From Sipunculus nudus (taxonomy: Eukaryota > Annelida > Sipuncula > Golfingiida > Sipunculidae), in the NCBI GenBank assembly GCA_026874595.1, contig CM049309.1, positions 6,842,576 through 6,906,575 of the forward strand: a stretch of DNA of 64,000 bases, written 5' to 3'. Below are positions 46,370 through 58,009 of this stretch, piece after piece (positions within the stretch are counted from its first letter, which is position 1; every line of letters starts with the position of its first letter). Below the pieces are notes generated by a model. It was given only the letters and a program-made list of their open reading frames with translations, was not told the DNA's origin and did not search any database. A program made the translations under genes and the position numbers.

Positions 46370-46520
46370 AACACATGACTCACAGCTGGGAGATTGTGAA
46401 TTCAAATCTGTCCAGGTGCTTAGATTTTACATGGTTGGCCCCCACCAAGGGTGAGCACTCTGCAGGCTGAATGTAATGGCTGTGCCCTACGGCTGTGATA
46501 TTGTCCTGTCATGTAGTCTG
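46370..46520 (+). repeat. Possible tRNA-derived SINE remnant
   Basis: gtgaattcaaatctg resembles an RNA polymerase III B box, with a plausible upstream box A-like stretch, followed by a non-tRNA tail. Weak evidence. Confidence 0.25.
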
Positions 46521-47848
46521 AAACCTGAATGGAATTCTGCTAAAGTACATACTTAGTTAAGCTAGCATTAAAAAATGGAGGTAGTTACCTCCACAAAACT
46601 TTAGTACTTTAAATAAATGAAAATTTATAAATCTGTAATCTGTTTACCAGCCTAACTGCAATGATGCCTAGAATAAGATCTGATAAGTAATATTAAGTCA
46701 GTCATGCCTACTCTTGAAATTTACTGGATAAAATGTTAATTTTACACCTGTCAACCAACTTGGTAGCCTTAGATTTTCAGTTGGTCACGCTTTCTAGATA
46801 ACTCACACCCGTATGTTGAGAGAGAATATAAGAGAATCATTCTTTGTGATGAATGAAAAAATAGTGTTTTACAGTGCTTTGTTAACACACCTACTTATAA
46901 AGGGCTGTAGTTTTGGAATGGCGTGCTGGGGATTGGCCATCAAAGTCATGTGTGATACTAAAAGATAAGCCAATCATCACACATTCCCTGATTTGCTAGC
47001 TGATCCAGTCTTATGACTGAGATACTTGTTTATAGACCTCTCGGATATACTGTTGAAATGTTGTTGGTCTAAAAGTTTATTGTTTTTTTCATGAAACTCT
47101 CTTTGTGGAGTTTAAACTTTTATGGGTGGATCATTCCTGGACATGCCTTGTACAAAAATACTGATATAGCTATGGATATCAGTCAAAGAGGAATAATTTT
47201 TTTTGTGAAAATTGCATTGAACGTCTACAACTTTCACTTGATAGCTAGTGGTTTTAAATGTCAATTTCATGCAAACCAAGTTTTCTTACTCCTGCTTAGA
47301 ACTGAATACCTTTCTCATAAAATAAGATTTTTCAGTACCAGTAATCCTTTTTTTGTAATTAATAGGTTATATCATTCCCTGTGCATTAATTAAGTTTAAT
47401 TAAACAGTCATTTCAATATTGCATTGTAATTTTAATAAAATTACAAAAGACTGACTTTTAAAACTTCTACAAAAAAACTAAATGATTCTGGGGTTTATTT
47501 TTGTTGAAAAACATTAGCCACAAATTTCACAAAAATAAACACCCCACAAACAATTCTGAATCCACAGTACACTATGAAGGCTGGTCTTTGCCGGGAATTC
47601 AGAACAATATTGCATGTTGTAGGTATTAGCCTGTGTAAAACAGTATTTGATTGGCTGCCAGTTGATCATATGCATAATGCATGATTTCAGTGCATGCCTC
47701 CCCTCTGTCTGGTTTCAAGCCTCACTGATAGTTAAACTGGCAGTATACAACCAGAGCATAATATGCCATGTCGTTCCACTGCCTACATAACTTACCTTCA
47801 GCTGATTACCCATGTCTGAATGCAGAGTTGAGAATATTTAAAGAGTAA

Positions 47849-48191
47849 GGCCAAAAAAAGGTAGGGTTCTCAGGATCCGCCCACAGCAATTTCAACCCCC
47901 CACAAAAAAAATTTTTTTTTGGATTTTTATGAAGAAACCAATTTTCAGCTCCAGCCACTTGGACATTTTTTTTTTCAAGAAGATAAAATAATAAAAGTAT
48001 GATAAGATTTTCTATGTTTTTAGTGCTTTTACCTGTTTTGCAAAAACAATTGTTATTATTAATCTTTTCCCCTTATCATGTGACATATGTATCAAAACAT
48101 ACAAAAAAAAGGTAAAAAAGAAAATCGCCCTTGCACACTGATTTCTGTTAAAAAAAGTGCCTGAGAATCAAACCCTTTTTTTCAGCCTAAT
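47849..48191. mobile_element. MITE-like inverted-repeat element, copy 2
   Basis: Left aaggccaaaaaaaggtaggg/ttctcagga, right gtgcctgagaatc/aaacccttttttt/cagcct; imperfect TIRs of ~30 bp, T/A-rich interior. Related to 732-1113. Confidence 0.45.
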
Positions 48192-48534
48192 ACTGTCAGG
48201 TAGATGATCATGTTATATCCATCTTGAGAAGATTGGAACTACTAGCTACATTTCAGTTATGTACCTGTTATTATTTATTCCACTGTCTACTTGAATGCAT
48301 GTTGAATTAGAGTGGGAGGTGTGCAGGGAATCTGAGCTCCCTGGGGAGGCTTAAGTTAGGGAATGACAGCCCCATGACAGATACATGGTATATTCTAGTG
48401 GTAGGAATCGGTTGTAAAAACTGTATTTGATGATTGAAAGATTTAAAAAATGACCAATGTTTGATTAATAATCAGTTATTTTATGCACCTTCTGTGTAAC
48501 AATGAAAAATGCTGTATAGAATTATACATAAAAT
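48192..48534. other. Short AT-rich spacer
   Basis: Nothing recognised in these ~340 bp. Confidence 0.5.
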
Positions 48535-48722
48535 ATTGACTGAGTAAATTGAGTCTTACTTTGTACATCACACTGAAAGGTGAAAGTAATGGCAGTTATT
48601 GTTGACATTTACTTGTATCACAAGGTAAAGTTTTAATATTGTTTGCTGATTTGTGCCCCGTCTTTTCTTATATCTCTGACAGTATTAGAATGTTTTATCT
48701 GGATAACATGACTTCTGTAGAC
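48535..48722 (+). repeat. Old dispersed repeat, copy 2 (left part)
   Basis: Parallels 21376-21560 in order: attgactgagtaaattgag, cactgaaaggtgaaagtaatggc, tttgtgccccgtctttt, ctgacagtattag, taacatgacttct. It is interrupted by the hAT element at 48731 and resumes at ~49623 (aagcaaccaataattg). Confidence 0.5.
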
Positions 48723-48730
48723 ATGCATAC

Positions 48731-49614
48731 CAGTGGTGGAATTCGGTTCCTTTTTCATAATCGATCATCGGTTTGGGTAAACCAATCGATGATCAATTAT
48801 TAATCGGTTCAGAAAAATGTAAAGAAATATGCAGTTATCTGTGGAACTGTACTCACTTAACCAGGTCGTATGTCTTAGTAATTGTACCATATCAAAAGAA
48901 GTTTTTGCCTTTTTTTATATTTTCCTATTATTACTAAGATATGCAATTCAAAGTTTCATTTTAATTAATTATAATTATCATGAAATAAACCACAGTCTAC
49001 TTGCTGGCCCTCATGAATACCCCCGCCTATCATTTTAACTTCACCACCAGCAAGGAATTTCATTTTATAACAATATTGATGACTTCTGACATGCATACTG
49101 GTTTCACAGGCCCGCCAGAAAAATTACAGGCCCATATAATTTTTGGTAAAAATTTGTAAAAAGTAATTGAAAGCTAAAAATATAATTACTCATGTGGCAG
49201 CGGCCCTGGCATCAGTTGAATAGATTATTTTCTAAGAGAATCTCGCAAAATTGGCATAGACCTGGAGAATTATGGAGCATTTTAATGCCATATTTTGCAA
49301 TGAACATCTCGTTAGAAAACTCAATGCTAATTCTGCAGCTCCCTGCCAGTTCACAGAGTTTTAAGTCCTCAGTTCTTTCATCTAACGTGTTGTACTCAGT
49401 TATATACGGAGGGTTATTTGGGAACACAGACTCATCATATGAATTGCGGAATGTTGTAAAATATGGAAGAATAATTTTTGCCTATAACATAAGGACATTG
49501 TGGAAACAAACCATCATGAGTATGATGTAATCGATAGTTGCCTTTGGTAATCGAGCACTTAAGTGGCAGCAAACAACTGACTTTCGAAAAAACTCGATGA
49601 TCAGCCCACCACTA
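48731..49614. mobile_element. Non-autonomous hAT-like transposon with perfect 8-bp TSD
   Basis: Starts CAGTGGTGGAATTCGG and ends CAGCCCACCACTA; CAGTGGTGG/CCACCACT(G) ends are classic for hAT. The flanks are ATGCATAC on both sides (48723-48730, 49615-49622). Near the left end is a long palindrome around atcgatcatcggttt/aaaccaatcgatgat. Two overlapping open stretches on opposite strands (49192-49530 plus; 49212-49427 minus) lack the hAT dimerisation motif and are not assigned. Confidence 0.78.
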
Positions 49615-49622
49615 ATGCATAC

Positions 49623-51067
49623 ATAATCATTTGTAATCAATTGTGCAAAAATACAATCAATTTTGAAAGGAAGCAACCAATAATTGTTATAATTGATTAA
49701 CTGGCAAACCAATAGTAAATTCTATATTTCTTTCAATGTCATTGTTACAAGCCTGTCTAAGTCAGAGGTGCTGTGTCTTATACATTCAAGATAAAAACAC
49801 TGCAATAATATAGATTTTCCTAGTAAAGAGGGGAGTGGGGGTTTAAGTCTCCCAACTACTCATTATTATATTCTCCCTCCTGACTTGCCCCTGTTTTAAG
49901 TGGAAGTTTTCTGGTGATATTTAATGATGTGGTGCCACTTTACAGTCTGAACCTACTGGTCAGGACTCCCTTATCCACAACAGACACACAGACACATGTA
50001 TATATGTAATTAAGATATTGTGTCTAGTACACCGTGGACAACAGAAAGTTTTGCTTACCTGTTTATCAGATGAGTTGTGATATCCCAATGTCAAATTCCA
50101 AATCATGAAAAATGTGTGCTGCCACTATTCTGTGATCTACCCATATCAACCCTGTAGTAATACACCCGACTGGTACTGATATATGCAGGCATGTCCACAA
50201 TGATGTCTTTTGTCCATGCTGAAATCATAATGAAATTTCCTGATTAAGTGAATACACCAACCTGAAAATGTTGCTTAATATGTGGAACACTGCCTACATA
50301 CTTCATAAAAAATGCATGTATAAAGGGGTTATGCAGTGTGTTAATGCCAGTGATTGAATACTGGCAGTCCCCTGTACTCATGAATTACAATATTGACAGG
50401 TGGTTTATCAATCAAAGACATATTGCACAGCTCTCTTGGGGCACAGTGCAGTCACCTGTAAAACTTTTATGATATCTATCTGGATCCAATAAGGTACACA
50501 TGAGAGATAATGAATTACATTTAATAAAAAATATATCTTTGCTACATGTATGAGTCCTTATACATATGATACTGTCAATAAACTCCCTGTACTGAGTTGT
50601 GTTGCAACCAGTTTGTCTGCAAGTACTGTACCACAAGCTTACCATGTTACCAAAACCTTGTCATGGTATTCAGATAAACATAATCCTGTCAACAAAAGAA
50701 GATTAACAGAAATAAAAGTCGTCAAGGTACCTGACATGTCAGAGAAGGGATTAACAGGCTTACCTGAATTGGTGATCTATTAAGGCAATTATAACTACCT
50801 GAAGGGCTTGAACTGGTAACAAAGGATTATTAGAAGCAGTGCTTAGATATTTTGGTGTTGTACCAAAGGGTGGCTACCTGACAATTGTGTTTTGCAAATG
50901 AGACACACCCTACCTGGGAAGGGTAGAATACAAGTTGCTGCAGGCGTGCATTGTGGGACCACTTGTGAGAATTCACTTTCATGTTTAACAGCTGTGGCTC
51001 GTGAATATATATTGTATCAATTAGTGCTTGTCTCGTATATCTTACGAGGACATAGAAATATATAAAT
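49623..51067. other. Non-coding stretch before exon C
   Basis: Begins with the resumed old repeat (to ~49735). No exon seen. Probable promoter of exon C lies at its right end. Confidence 0.4.
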
Positions 51068-51119
51068 ATGGATTCTGCTCGCCACAACCGGATCAGACGA
51101 CGTGATTCCTCCTCTCAGA
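51068..51119 (+). CDS. Alternative first exon C (17 codons, phase 1)
   Basis: ATG at 51068 encodes MDSARHNRIRRRDSSSQ, then CTCAGA|GTGAGT, a strong donor in phase 1. RRRDSS resembles a basophilic (PKA-like) phosphorylation site. This is one of the clearest members of the series because of its short AT-rich leader, open frame and consensus donor. Confidence 0.55.
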
Positions 51120-54100
51120 GTGAGTACTTCAATTATTTTGGTTGATTATAGACCTGAATATATATAAAACAGTCTTGTTATGTTTCCTTTAAATTTCATA
51201 AAGAGATTAGAATAATAATACTGCTGTCTTAGATCATATGTCATTATTAAGTGTAAAAATGTAAATTATATTAAAAAAAAATATTAGTTTAATTAAAACC
51301 TTAAATTTGTTTATGGCATATAATTACTTAAATATTCCTGTAACTCGGCAAAGGTAAATACTTAAAAATAAAAGAACAAGGGGATTTTTCACATTTTAAA
51401 CAGATACATGTATTTTCTAGTAGATAATTAAAAATTAATGCACAGTATCTTATTTGCAAAAAGGAAACTTATCTGTATCTATTTTCATGTGTGTATTTAA
51501 AAAGTACAATTTTTTATTCATATTTTTGGTCATGGTCATTTACAGACTTAAAAAAAAATTTTTTAAATTGTGAAACCAAACATTGAACTGTCAGATTCAG
51601 AGTGGAGAGGGCTTGACATTAACTTTTGAAAGTCCTTGCCCAGTAGAGCAAGTAACTTCAAATGTTTACTTACCCTACATGGATTTTTACTTATCCCACA
51701 AAAATCAGTGGTTTAAGCCACAAAGATAATGTACGTATGTTCTACATGATTATTTTGCAACAATAAACATGTTTAAATGTTTGTTAGTTTATAGTATTTC
51801 TCAGAAGTCTTTAGCATTTGCACAGATAAATATACAGGTTATTTAAAGATAAGAGGTGTTACAACATGATTCATTTCTCAAAGAAAGAAAATTCAGGCCT
51901 TTATGTAAAAGTTTATTTTTGACACACTTTGCCCAGTCGGGCCAGGAGTAGTCCATTTCTTATTGCCCTACCACCATTTCCTGAGATTTTAACTGGCCTA
52001 GGCAAGCGGTTAACAGTTAATTTCAAGTCCTAGTATATACTTGTTCCATTGACTATTTTGGATGAACTTTTTTAGATAGAGAAAATAGCGTATTTTTTTT
52101 TTCATGTATAAGGATATAATTTCAGAGCATGATTATAATTAGCATAGAGAAATCTCATTTCCTTACCCGACTGTGATTAGTTAAATGATATGTCTCGGAA
52201 GCTTTCACTAATGTGAATTATATCTGTTTGCCCAAGGGTGGTTTGAATAGACTGGTGGTCATGTAAAGTAAGTGGTCTTTCAGACAGGTACCACTGTGTT
52301 TAGAAAGTATAATTAATACCAACCAGTCCCTGTAGTCAGGTGGTTAGAGTATCTGACCACTGAGCCAGTGAACTGCAGTTCTTTACTAATCTTTGTTGAG
52401 CATTAATTTCTGGTACTAGGCTTGTCCCTGACCAGTTGGTGCAGTGGTTTTATCATTGGGTACTTGTGTTGGCAGGCTGTGAAATTGGCATAAATTATCT
52501 GCCTGGAGGAACTAGTGGAGTACCAGTATGGCTAAATCAGGGTTGGCTGGCCCAGGGTGGCAGCTGGGATACACGCCAAACTTGCACCCCTGGTGAAGGA
52601 GCTCATTAAAAAGAACAAGTTGATAATAGTAGATAAAATTGTACATGTCATAATTAGATAAATAAAAGGGAATATTAAACCTTAAAACTTCATCCACTTC
52701 ATTTAGAAAGGAAAGTGGTTATGTTGAGAAGGGATAATGTATGATAAAAGTTTCAGGTGAAGTGTTCCTTCTTAGTGTTACTCATAAAGTGGGGTTTAAT
52801 CATTTTTGTGTTGATCAATAGCCATTACCTCAGAATGCAAACAAGTACCGGTAATTCTCATTTAACTGGCTGTTCATGACCTTGTTGATGTGGTAAAACT
52901 GGTGCCAGCCATTACTGTTTGTTCCACATGGTAACATACATTTTGTATAACATTATGAATTGTTGGCAGACATAGGCGATATATCTGTGGTGGATCCAGG
53001 AATATGTGAAGGGGTTACCTCTTACCTGGTAGGGTTATACCTTAGAAAAGTCCAGAACTACAGCACTATATAAAAAAGGTAGTTTCATCCAGTAAGAGAG
53101 AGGTTTACACCCTGTAACACCCTCCTCCCCCCATTTTGGATCCAAGCTTGCATATGCATTTGATGTCAATAAGATTTAGTAAGATTTAAAAGATAGCACA
53201 TGTTTTCATGCTATCACAATTGTGAGATGAAAACTGTTAATGAACAGTTCATGTCATTATGTTATTAGCACACGGGCTGAAGCACTCAGCCATGGTCAAT
53301 CGGGAAGTTATGGGGATAAGGATTATGCCTTCATTTTGAAATGAGCTCCAGTCTTTCGCTGAGTCTTTGTGACTTGGGGAAAGCTATGATTTGGACTTTT
53401 TCCTCTAGGCAGAGATTACAACTTCCATTGGGGTGCTTCCTTGGATGGCATCCTTGAGGACCTGCCAGCTGATTGAATACTGGGTGTTTTTTTTTCTGGA
53501 TCCAAATGAACTTTGAGACTTCTGAGTATTTTTCATATTTGGGGGAACTGAATGATTTCTGATAGTTCCTGTAACTGGATTTAAAATCAATACCAGCAAG
53601 TCCAATGTAGGTTTTGTCTGGGGCTGGTGTTGTGACATCTGCAGTGTAGAAAATGCAAGCTCATTTCAAAATGCAGATGGCAGATGGAATTTACAAATTT
53701 GTAACCCTGTTATCTTTTGACATAATTTTGTTGAGTCAAATAATATCAACAAGGTACCTGGTTATAAATAGTGTCAGCAGTTAAGATATCATAGGTGTCA
53801 CATCTTGGATATCAGTGATATCAACCACTGTAATATTATGGGAACAAGATATTAGCTAGATGTTAGTACATAAATTTTACTTCTTGTGTGTGCATACACT
53901 TCCCTGTCAAACCATCTTACAGGTTATTCAATACAATCAATAGTAATAGCAGACTCACCAGTTATCTTTAATGCAGGTCTCTGAATGAGCTACATGCCTT
54001 TCTTACCCCCAGCACTCATGTTGCAGGCCTGCTTTATGATGGCATTATTCCCATTTAATAATACATTCATACAAGAAGAACCCTGTGTACACTGTCAGGA

Positions 54101-54607
54101 CCCTCCCAGCGGGGTAGTCCTTAGCGCACTCTCACTCTAAAGCTACCGTTCCACACCCTTAGTATTCAAGTAGTGTACTCAGTTAACCCACCGAAAGCTC
54201 AAATATTTGGAACAAACATGACGGAAGTTCTGTTTATGTTTCAGATTATCTGCTGGACTGATTTAACTCTAAAGCTGTATCTGTATCCAGACTAAACCTG
54301 CATGATTTCATGTACATTTGGTTTCTGTCCAGTTGATATTTAATGCTACCAAATCAGATGTGTCTAGATTTTGAAATCTCCTCCACTATCTGTTTCTAAA
54401 AAATTAAATTAATTTTTTTTTTACCTTGAAAGGGTCTTCTTCCAGTATCTGGCATATGTCGAATAAAGATAATTCCCAGAATCTTAAATGAAAAAATAGC
54501 TAGAAAACACAGATCCCACTGAACTCCAGGGTTGGGGTCAAATATTTATTTGTATTTAAATACAGTCAAAGTATATATTTTTTTTTGTATTGGTTTTGTG
54601 CAAAATG
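51120..54607. other. Non-coding stretch after exon C
   Basis: AT-rich, no exon supported. A gatatcagtgatatca palindrome is present near 53810-53830. The minus-strand open stretch 53405-53638 has no family resemblance. Confidence 0.4.
52325..52410 (+). repeat. tRNA-like SINE head or tRNA relic
   Basis: tagtcaggtggttagagta resembles a box A plus D-loop, with a weak B-box-like cagttctttactaatc downstream. No acceptor-stem pairing was seen, so it is not a functional tRNA. The sequence to ~52600 may be the SINE body. Confidence 0.3.
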
Positions 54608-55730
54608 ATACCATGTTTTCAGCCGGATGCCGCCTCGGCGTAGGTGTCCAGAGAAAACCTCTGTAACCGCTGGGCGGAATTTTACGAAACCCGGGATTAT
54701 GTTCGGGTCACATGTGAATTGCTGCGCCCTGATTTTGTTTTGACCTCTGACCTTTCCTCTGCGCTCTGCTTCCATCTGTGTGTCTGTTATGACACATTAA
54801 CCAACATATATCGGAAACCGTTTGACCATTCCAGAAAAATATTGCACAAATGTAGCCCTTGGATAGCTTTATAACATACATAAAAAATGGTGGTGCCACC
54901 TGCAACCATTTTTGCACGGTGGCCATCTGTTCATATGCCTTGGGATAAAATCACCCATATCTCTGCATTGGTTGGACTTATCCACCTGAAATTTTGCATG
55001 TGTATACATCCTGGACAGCTTTCTTGATTTTATGACAGGTGGCGCCACCTACATTCAGCTGCAGACATCCAAGCTCATATCTCGGGAACTAATTGGGCCA
55101 AAATTTTGCATGTGTATAGATCTCACATAGCTCTTTATCATACGCAAAAACGGGTGGCGCCACGTGCAACCATTTTTGCACAGCCTCCGTCTGTTTGTCT
55201 GCCGTAGGATAAAATCACTCATATCTTTGCACTGGGTAGACTTATCTGCCTTAAATTTTGCAGGTTTATACATCTTGGATAGCTTTCTGGATTTTGTGGC
55301 AGGTGGCACTACCTACATTTATGTTTACGCTGCAGACATCCAGGCTTATATCTCGGGAACTGTTTGATTGATTGGCCCAAAATTTTATATGTGTATAGAT
55401 CTCACATAGCCCTTTATCATACACAAAACTGGTGGCGCCACCTGCAACCATTTTTGCACAGCGTCCATCTGTTTGTCTGCTGTGGGATAAAATCACTCAT
55501 ATCTTGGCAGTGGTTTGACTTTTTGCATTTGTATACAACTTTGATAGCTATCTGGATTTTGTGGTAGGTGGCACAACCTATATACATATTTTGGCTGCAG
55601 ACATCCATGCTAATATGCAACACACCTCACTCTATTTCCCCTTGTTACTCAATCAATGCCTCACTTCACCCATCCCACGCTGATTTAGGCGGATACACAT
55701 AGTTGCTTGTCGACTGCCCATATTCTAGTT
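54608..55730 (-). mobile_element. GGTGGCGCCACC-unit element, reverse orientation
   Basis: On the minus strand it begins AACTAGAATATGGGCAGTC (55730), matching the start at 7634. Units of the same family follow (aggtggcgccacctac at plus ~55037, 55154, 55303, 55432, 55564; ggtggtgccacc at ~54890). The last unit is diverged and the end has a gccgcctcggcg stem (54627-54640). It has both ends, unlike the 7634 and 9986 copies. Confidence 0.6.
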
Positions 55731-57759
55731 GTATTTGTATTTGGCACACTATATTTGACCCCAACCCTGCTGCACACAGGGTTTTCTTTTTGTTTATATC
55801 CACGCATTTATAACACGGGGGGCTGACAAAATAATCCAAAAACCTTAACAAGGGCATCCAGCCACTTGTAGGATTAACAAGAGTTGAAAATGCTGTTTTT
55901 CTAAATAGTCACCTCTCAACTTCCCCACAAATGCAATCAGTGAGCTGATGACAAAAAAAACTTGCCAAAACGGTTTAAATGGCCGAAACTGCAAGTATAA
56001 AATGGCTTTCCATCTCAAAACACTGTCGTTGACAAGATCGGGGTCAGCTCTCGAATGGCATGGCTGGGTCTCCGCTGCTGGGATTTGTAAAGGGAATGTG
56101 GGTTGCCTCTGCCTTTACGGCTGTGGATGCTGTAGCTTCCCATAAAGGTCACCAGTTTGGGATGTACGGTGGCTGTCCCTCGCGGCTCTCTGCTTGGCTT
56201 TAAGATGGTCCAGTGCAAGTTAGCTTGTTCAATTTTCTTATAAAATTCAATTGAAATATTTAAAACTTATTAAATAAAATCTTATATTTTTAGAGAAGAT
56301 GTGTTTATTTTAGAAAATAATGGCAGCATAATTGATGTTCCCTGAACAGCACAGTGCATGATAATTGCATTTTATTTTTCTGTCTTTTACTTATTTATTT
56401 TCTGCCTTATTCAGTGACTTTTTATGAGTTTTGGATGAACCATCATATTCTCATATACTACAAACCACTGATGATCTACTCTGTAACTCTGTGATATTAC
56501 TTAACTTGAAAACAGTGATTTCCTTTGTTTATGTCTTATAGGAGGCTTCCTAATATTAGTTCAGCCGCCTTTATACTGGAAGCTATTTTTGTATCAGTAA
56601 ACAAGGGTATGATATATGGATATGAGACTGACAAAATTATTTGTCGGTTTTAAAAATGGGTACATTGTGCAACATTCATACAAATAATTATTATACACAA
56701 TGCTGTGTAGCAACTGATCTATCTCATTCTATCCAGGATTTCCAGTACTGAGATCAAGAACTGGTTATGAGATTTTTAAAATACATCTAGCAGCAGTATA
56801 TTGTATGAGCTGTTCACATATCCGTTTGTGTGTAGATGATGTTTCTTAACAGGGGCCAGTAAAACATGAACAGTTCCAATGTGTCATACTTCTGCCATAT
56901 CCATACTCCTACCTAAGTGAACACTGAGAATATGGGTCAAGACTTAGTCTCAGGACAATTGTACATGTAACTATAAACCCTACTGAGATTCCTATAGGAA
57001 CCTGGTACTTTCACGGTTAAACAGTTGAACAGATGATTGGTGTGTAATTGAATGACTGACAGGTGAGGTTTACCAGATAATTTGTGTACTGCAAATGTAA
57101 ACTGACATATAAGATGTTCAAATTTACCAAATCAGCCCCACAGCCTGGAGTTGTTGCTTGTGCAACTATTTACACAATCTTTCACAGAGGGCCAAATATA
57201 GAGCCCCATAAGGTGTGCATATATCCTGCGGCCCTGAAAATCATAAGCGCTCGCTGATGTATTCTTTACAGTGGCCATTGTGTTGAGCAAAATATTCATT
57301 TACAGCGTTGATAGAGCATCAGTAATGCGAAGAACGTGTTGGTCAGACTGTACTGACAATAGCGGGCAAATTTATAGTGACTTATACAGGCTCTCCTTGG
57401 CAACAAAGTTACTCATCCTGTACTGTTTGAATTAATGTTTCGATTCAACGAGTACTCCATAGGAGTACCTGGAGCATGTTCAGGAGTCATACATGGTAGT
57501 GTATGGTATTAGATGGTTGGATTTTTTACCATTCTTACCAAGAATTTTAACTCTGCATTTCTAGCCATGAAAAGTATGGACATAGCCACTTTCACTGAGA
57601 GACAGGGCAGAGCATCATTTTAAAGTCTGACTGTGACACTGGATAATTTGGTGACATATGGACCATTTAGGGAAAGTCACATCCATTTTAAACTTGAGTA
57701 CTGTTGGCTTTCTAGTAGATATATGGTAGTTACTTGAATATAAGCCTTATTAAGTGATA
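55731..57759. other. Non-coding stretch before exon D
   Basis: 55757-55812 is the inverse of the small repeat at 23393. Otherwise nothing recognised. A short open frame starting ATG at 55980 meets a weak phase-1 GTATAA donor and was not accepted. Confidence 0.4.
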
Positions 57760-57835
57760 ATGAGTGAAGGAACCAGTTCACCAGGAAAAATGAGAGGGAA
57801 GTGGGCAGATGTAAAGAAAAAGTCTGTCCTACTCA
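57760..57835 (+). CDS. Alternative first exon D (25 codons, phase 1)
   Basis: ATG at 57760 encodes MSEGTSSPGKMRGKWADVKK, followed by KSVLL, then CTCA|GTAAGT in phase 1. It is Lys-rich and hydrophilic. A 43-bp minisatellite begins 174 bp downstream in the following intron. Confidence 0.55.
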
Positions 57836-58009
57836 GTAAGTATCACACCATTACACTGTATTAATTCAAGCTATCTATTCCACTATCTTTTTTTAATTTA
57901 CTTGACTTATTGCTTACTCTGTGTAATTCCTGTAAATTTGTAATTCATTTAACTAAAAGTACTAATAACCTTTTGTGATGTATGCATGAGCAGTGTTGTT
58001 TAAATACTC

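Larger units (their letters stand above)
45208..47848. other. AT-rich stretch, no gene seen
   Basis: Holds a CTCF-like pair (45600-45666) and a SINE-like patch (46370-46520). The plus-strand open stretch 47091-47393 has no donor/acceptor context or family resemblance. Confidence 0.45.

Noticed and set aside
49192-49530. Transposase fragment inside the hAT element
   Set aside because: The open frames on opposite strands overlap, and neither shows a BED zinc finger or the hAT C-terminal dimerisation region.
52325-52410. Functional tRNA gene
   Set aside because: Box A-like sequence only; no cloverleaf pairing and a poor B box.
55980-55996. Mini first exon MAETA ending A|GTATAA
   Set aside because: Only five codons and a poor donor; too weak despite having the same phase.
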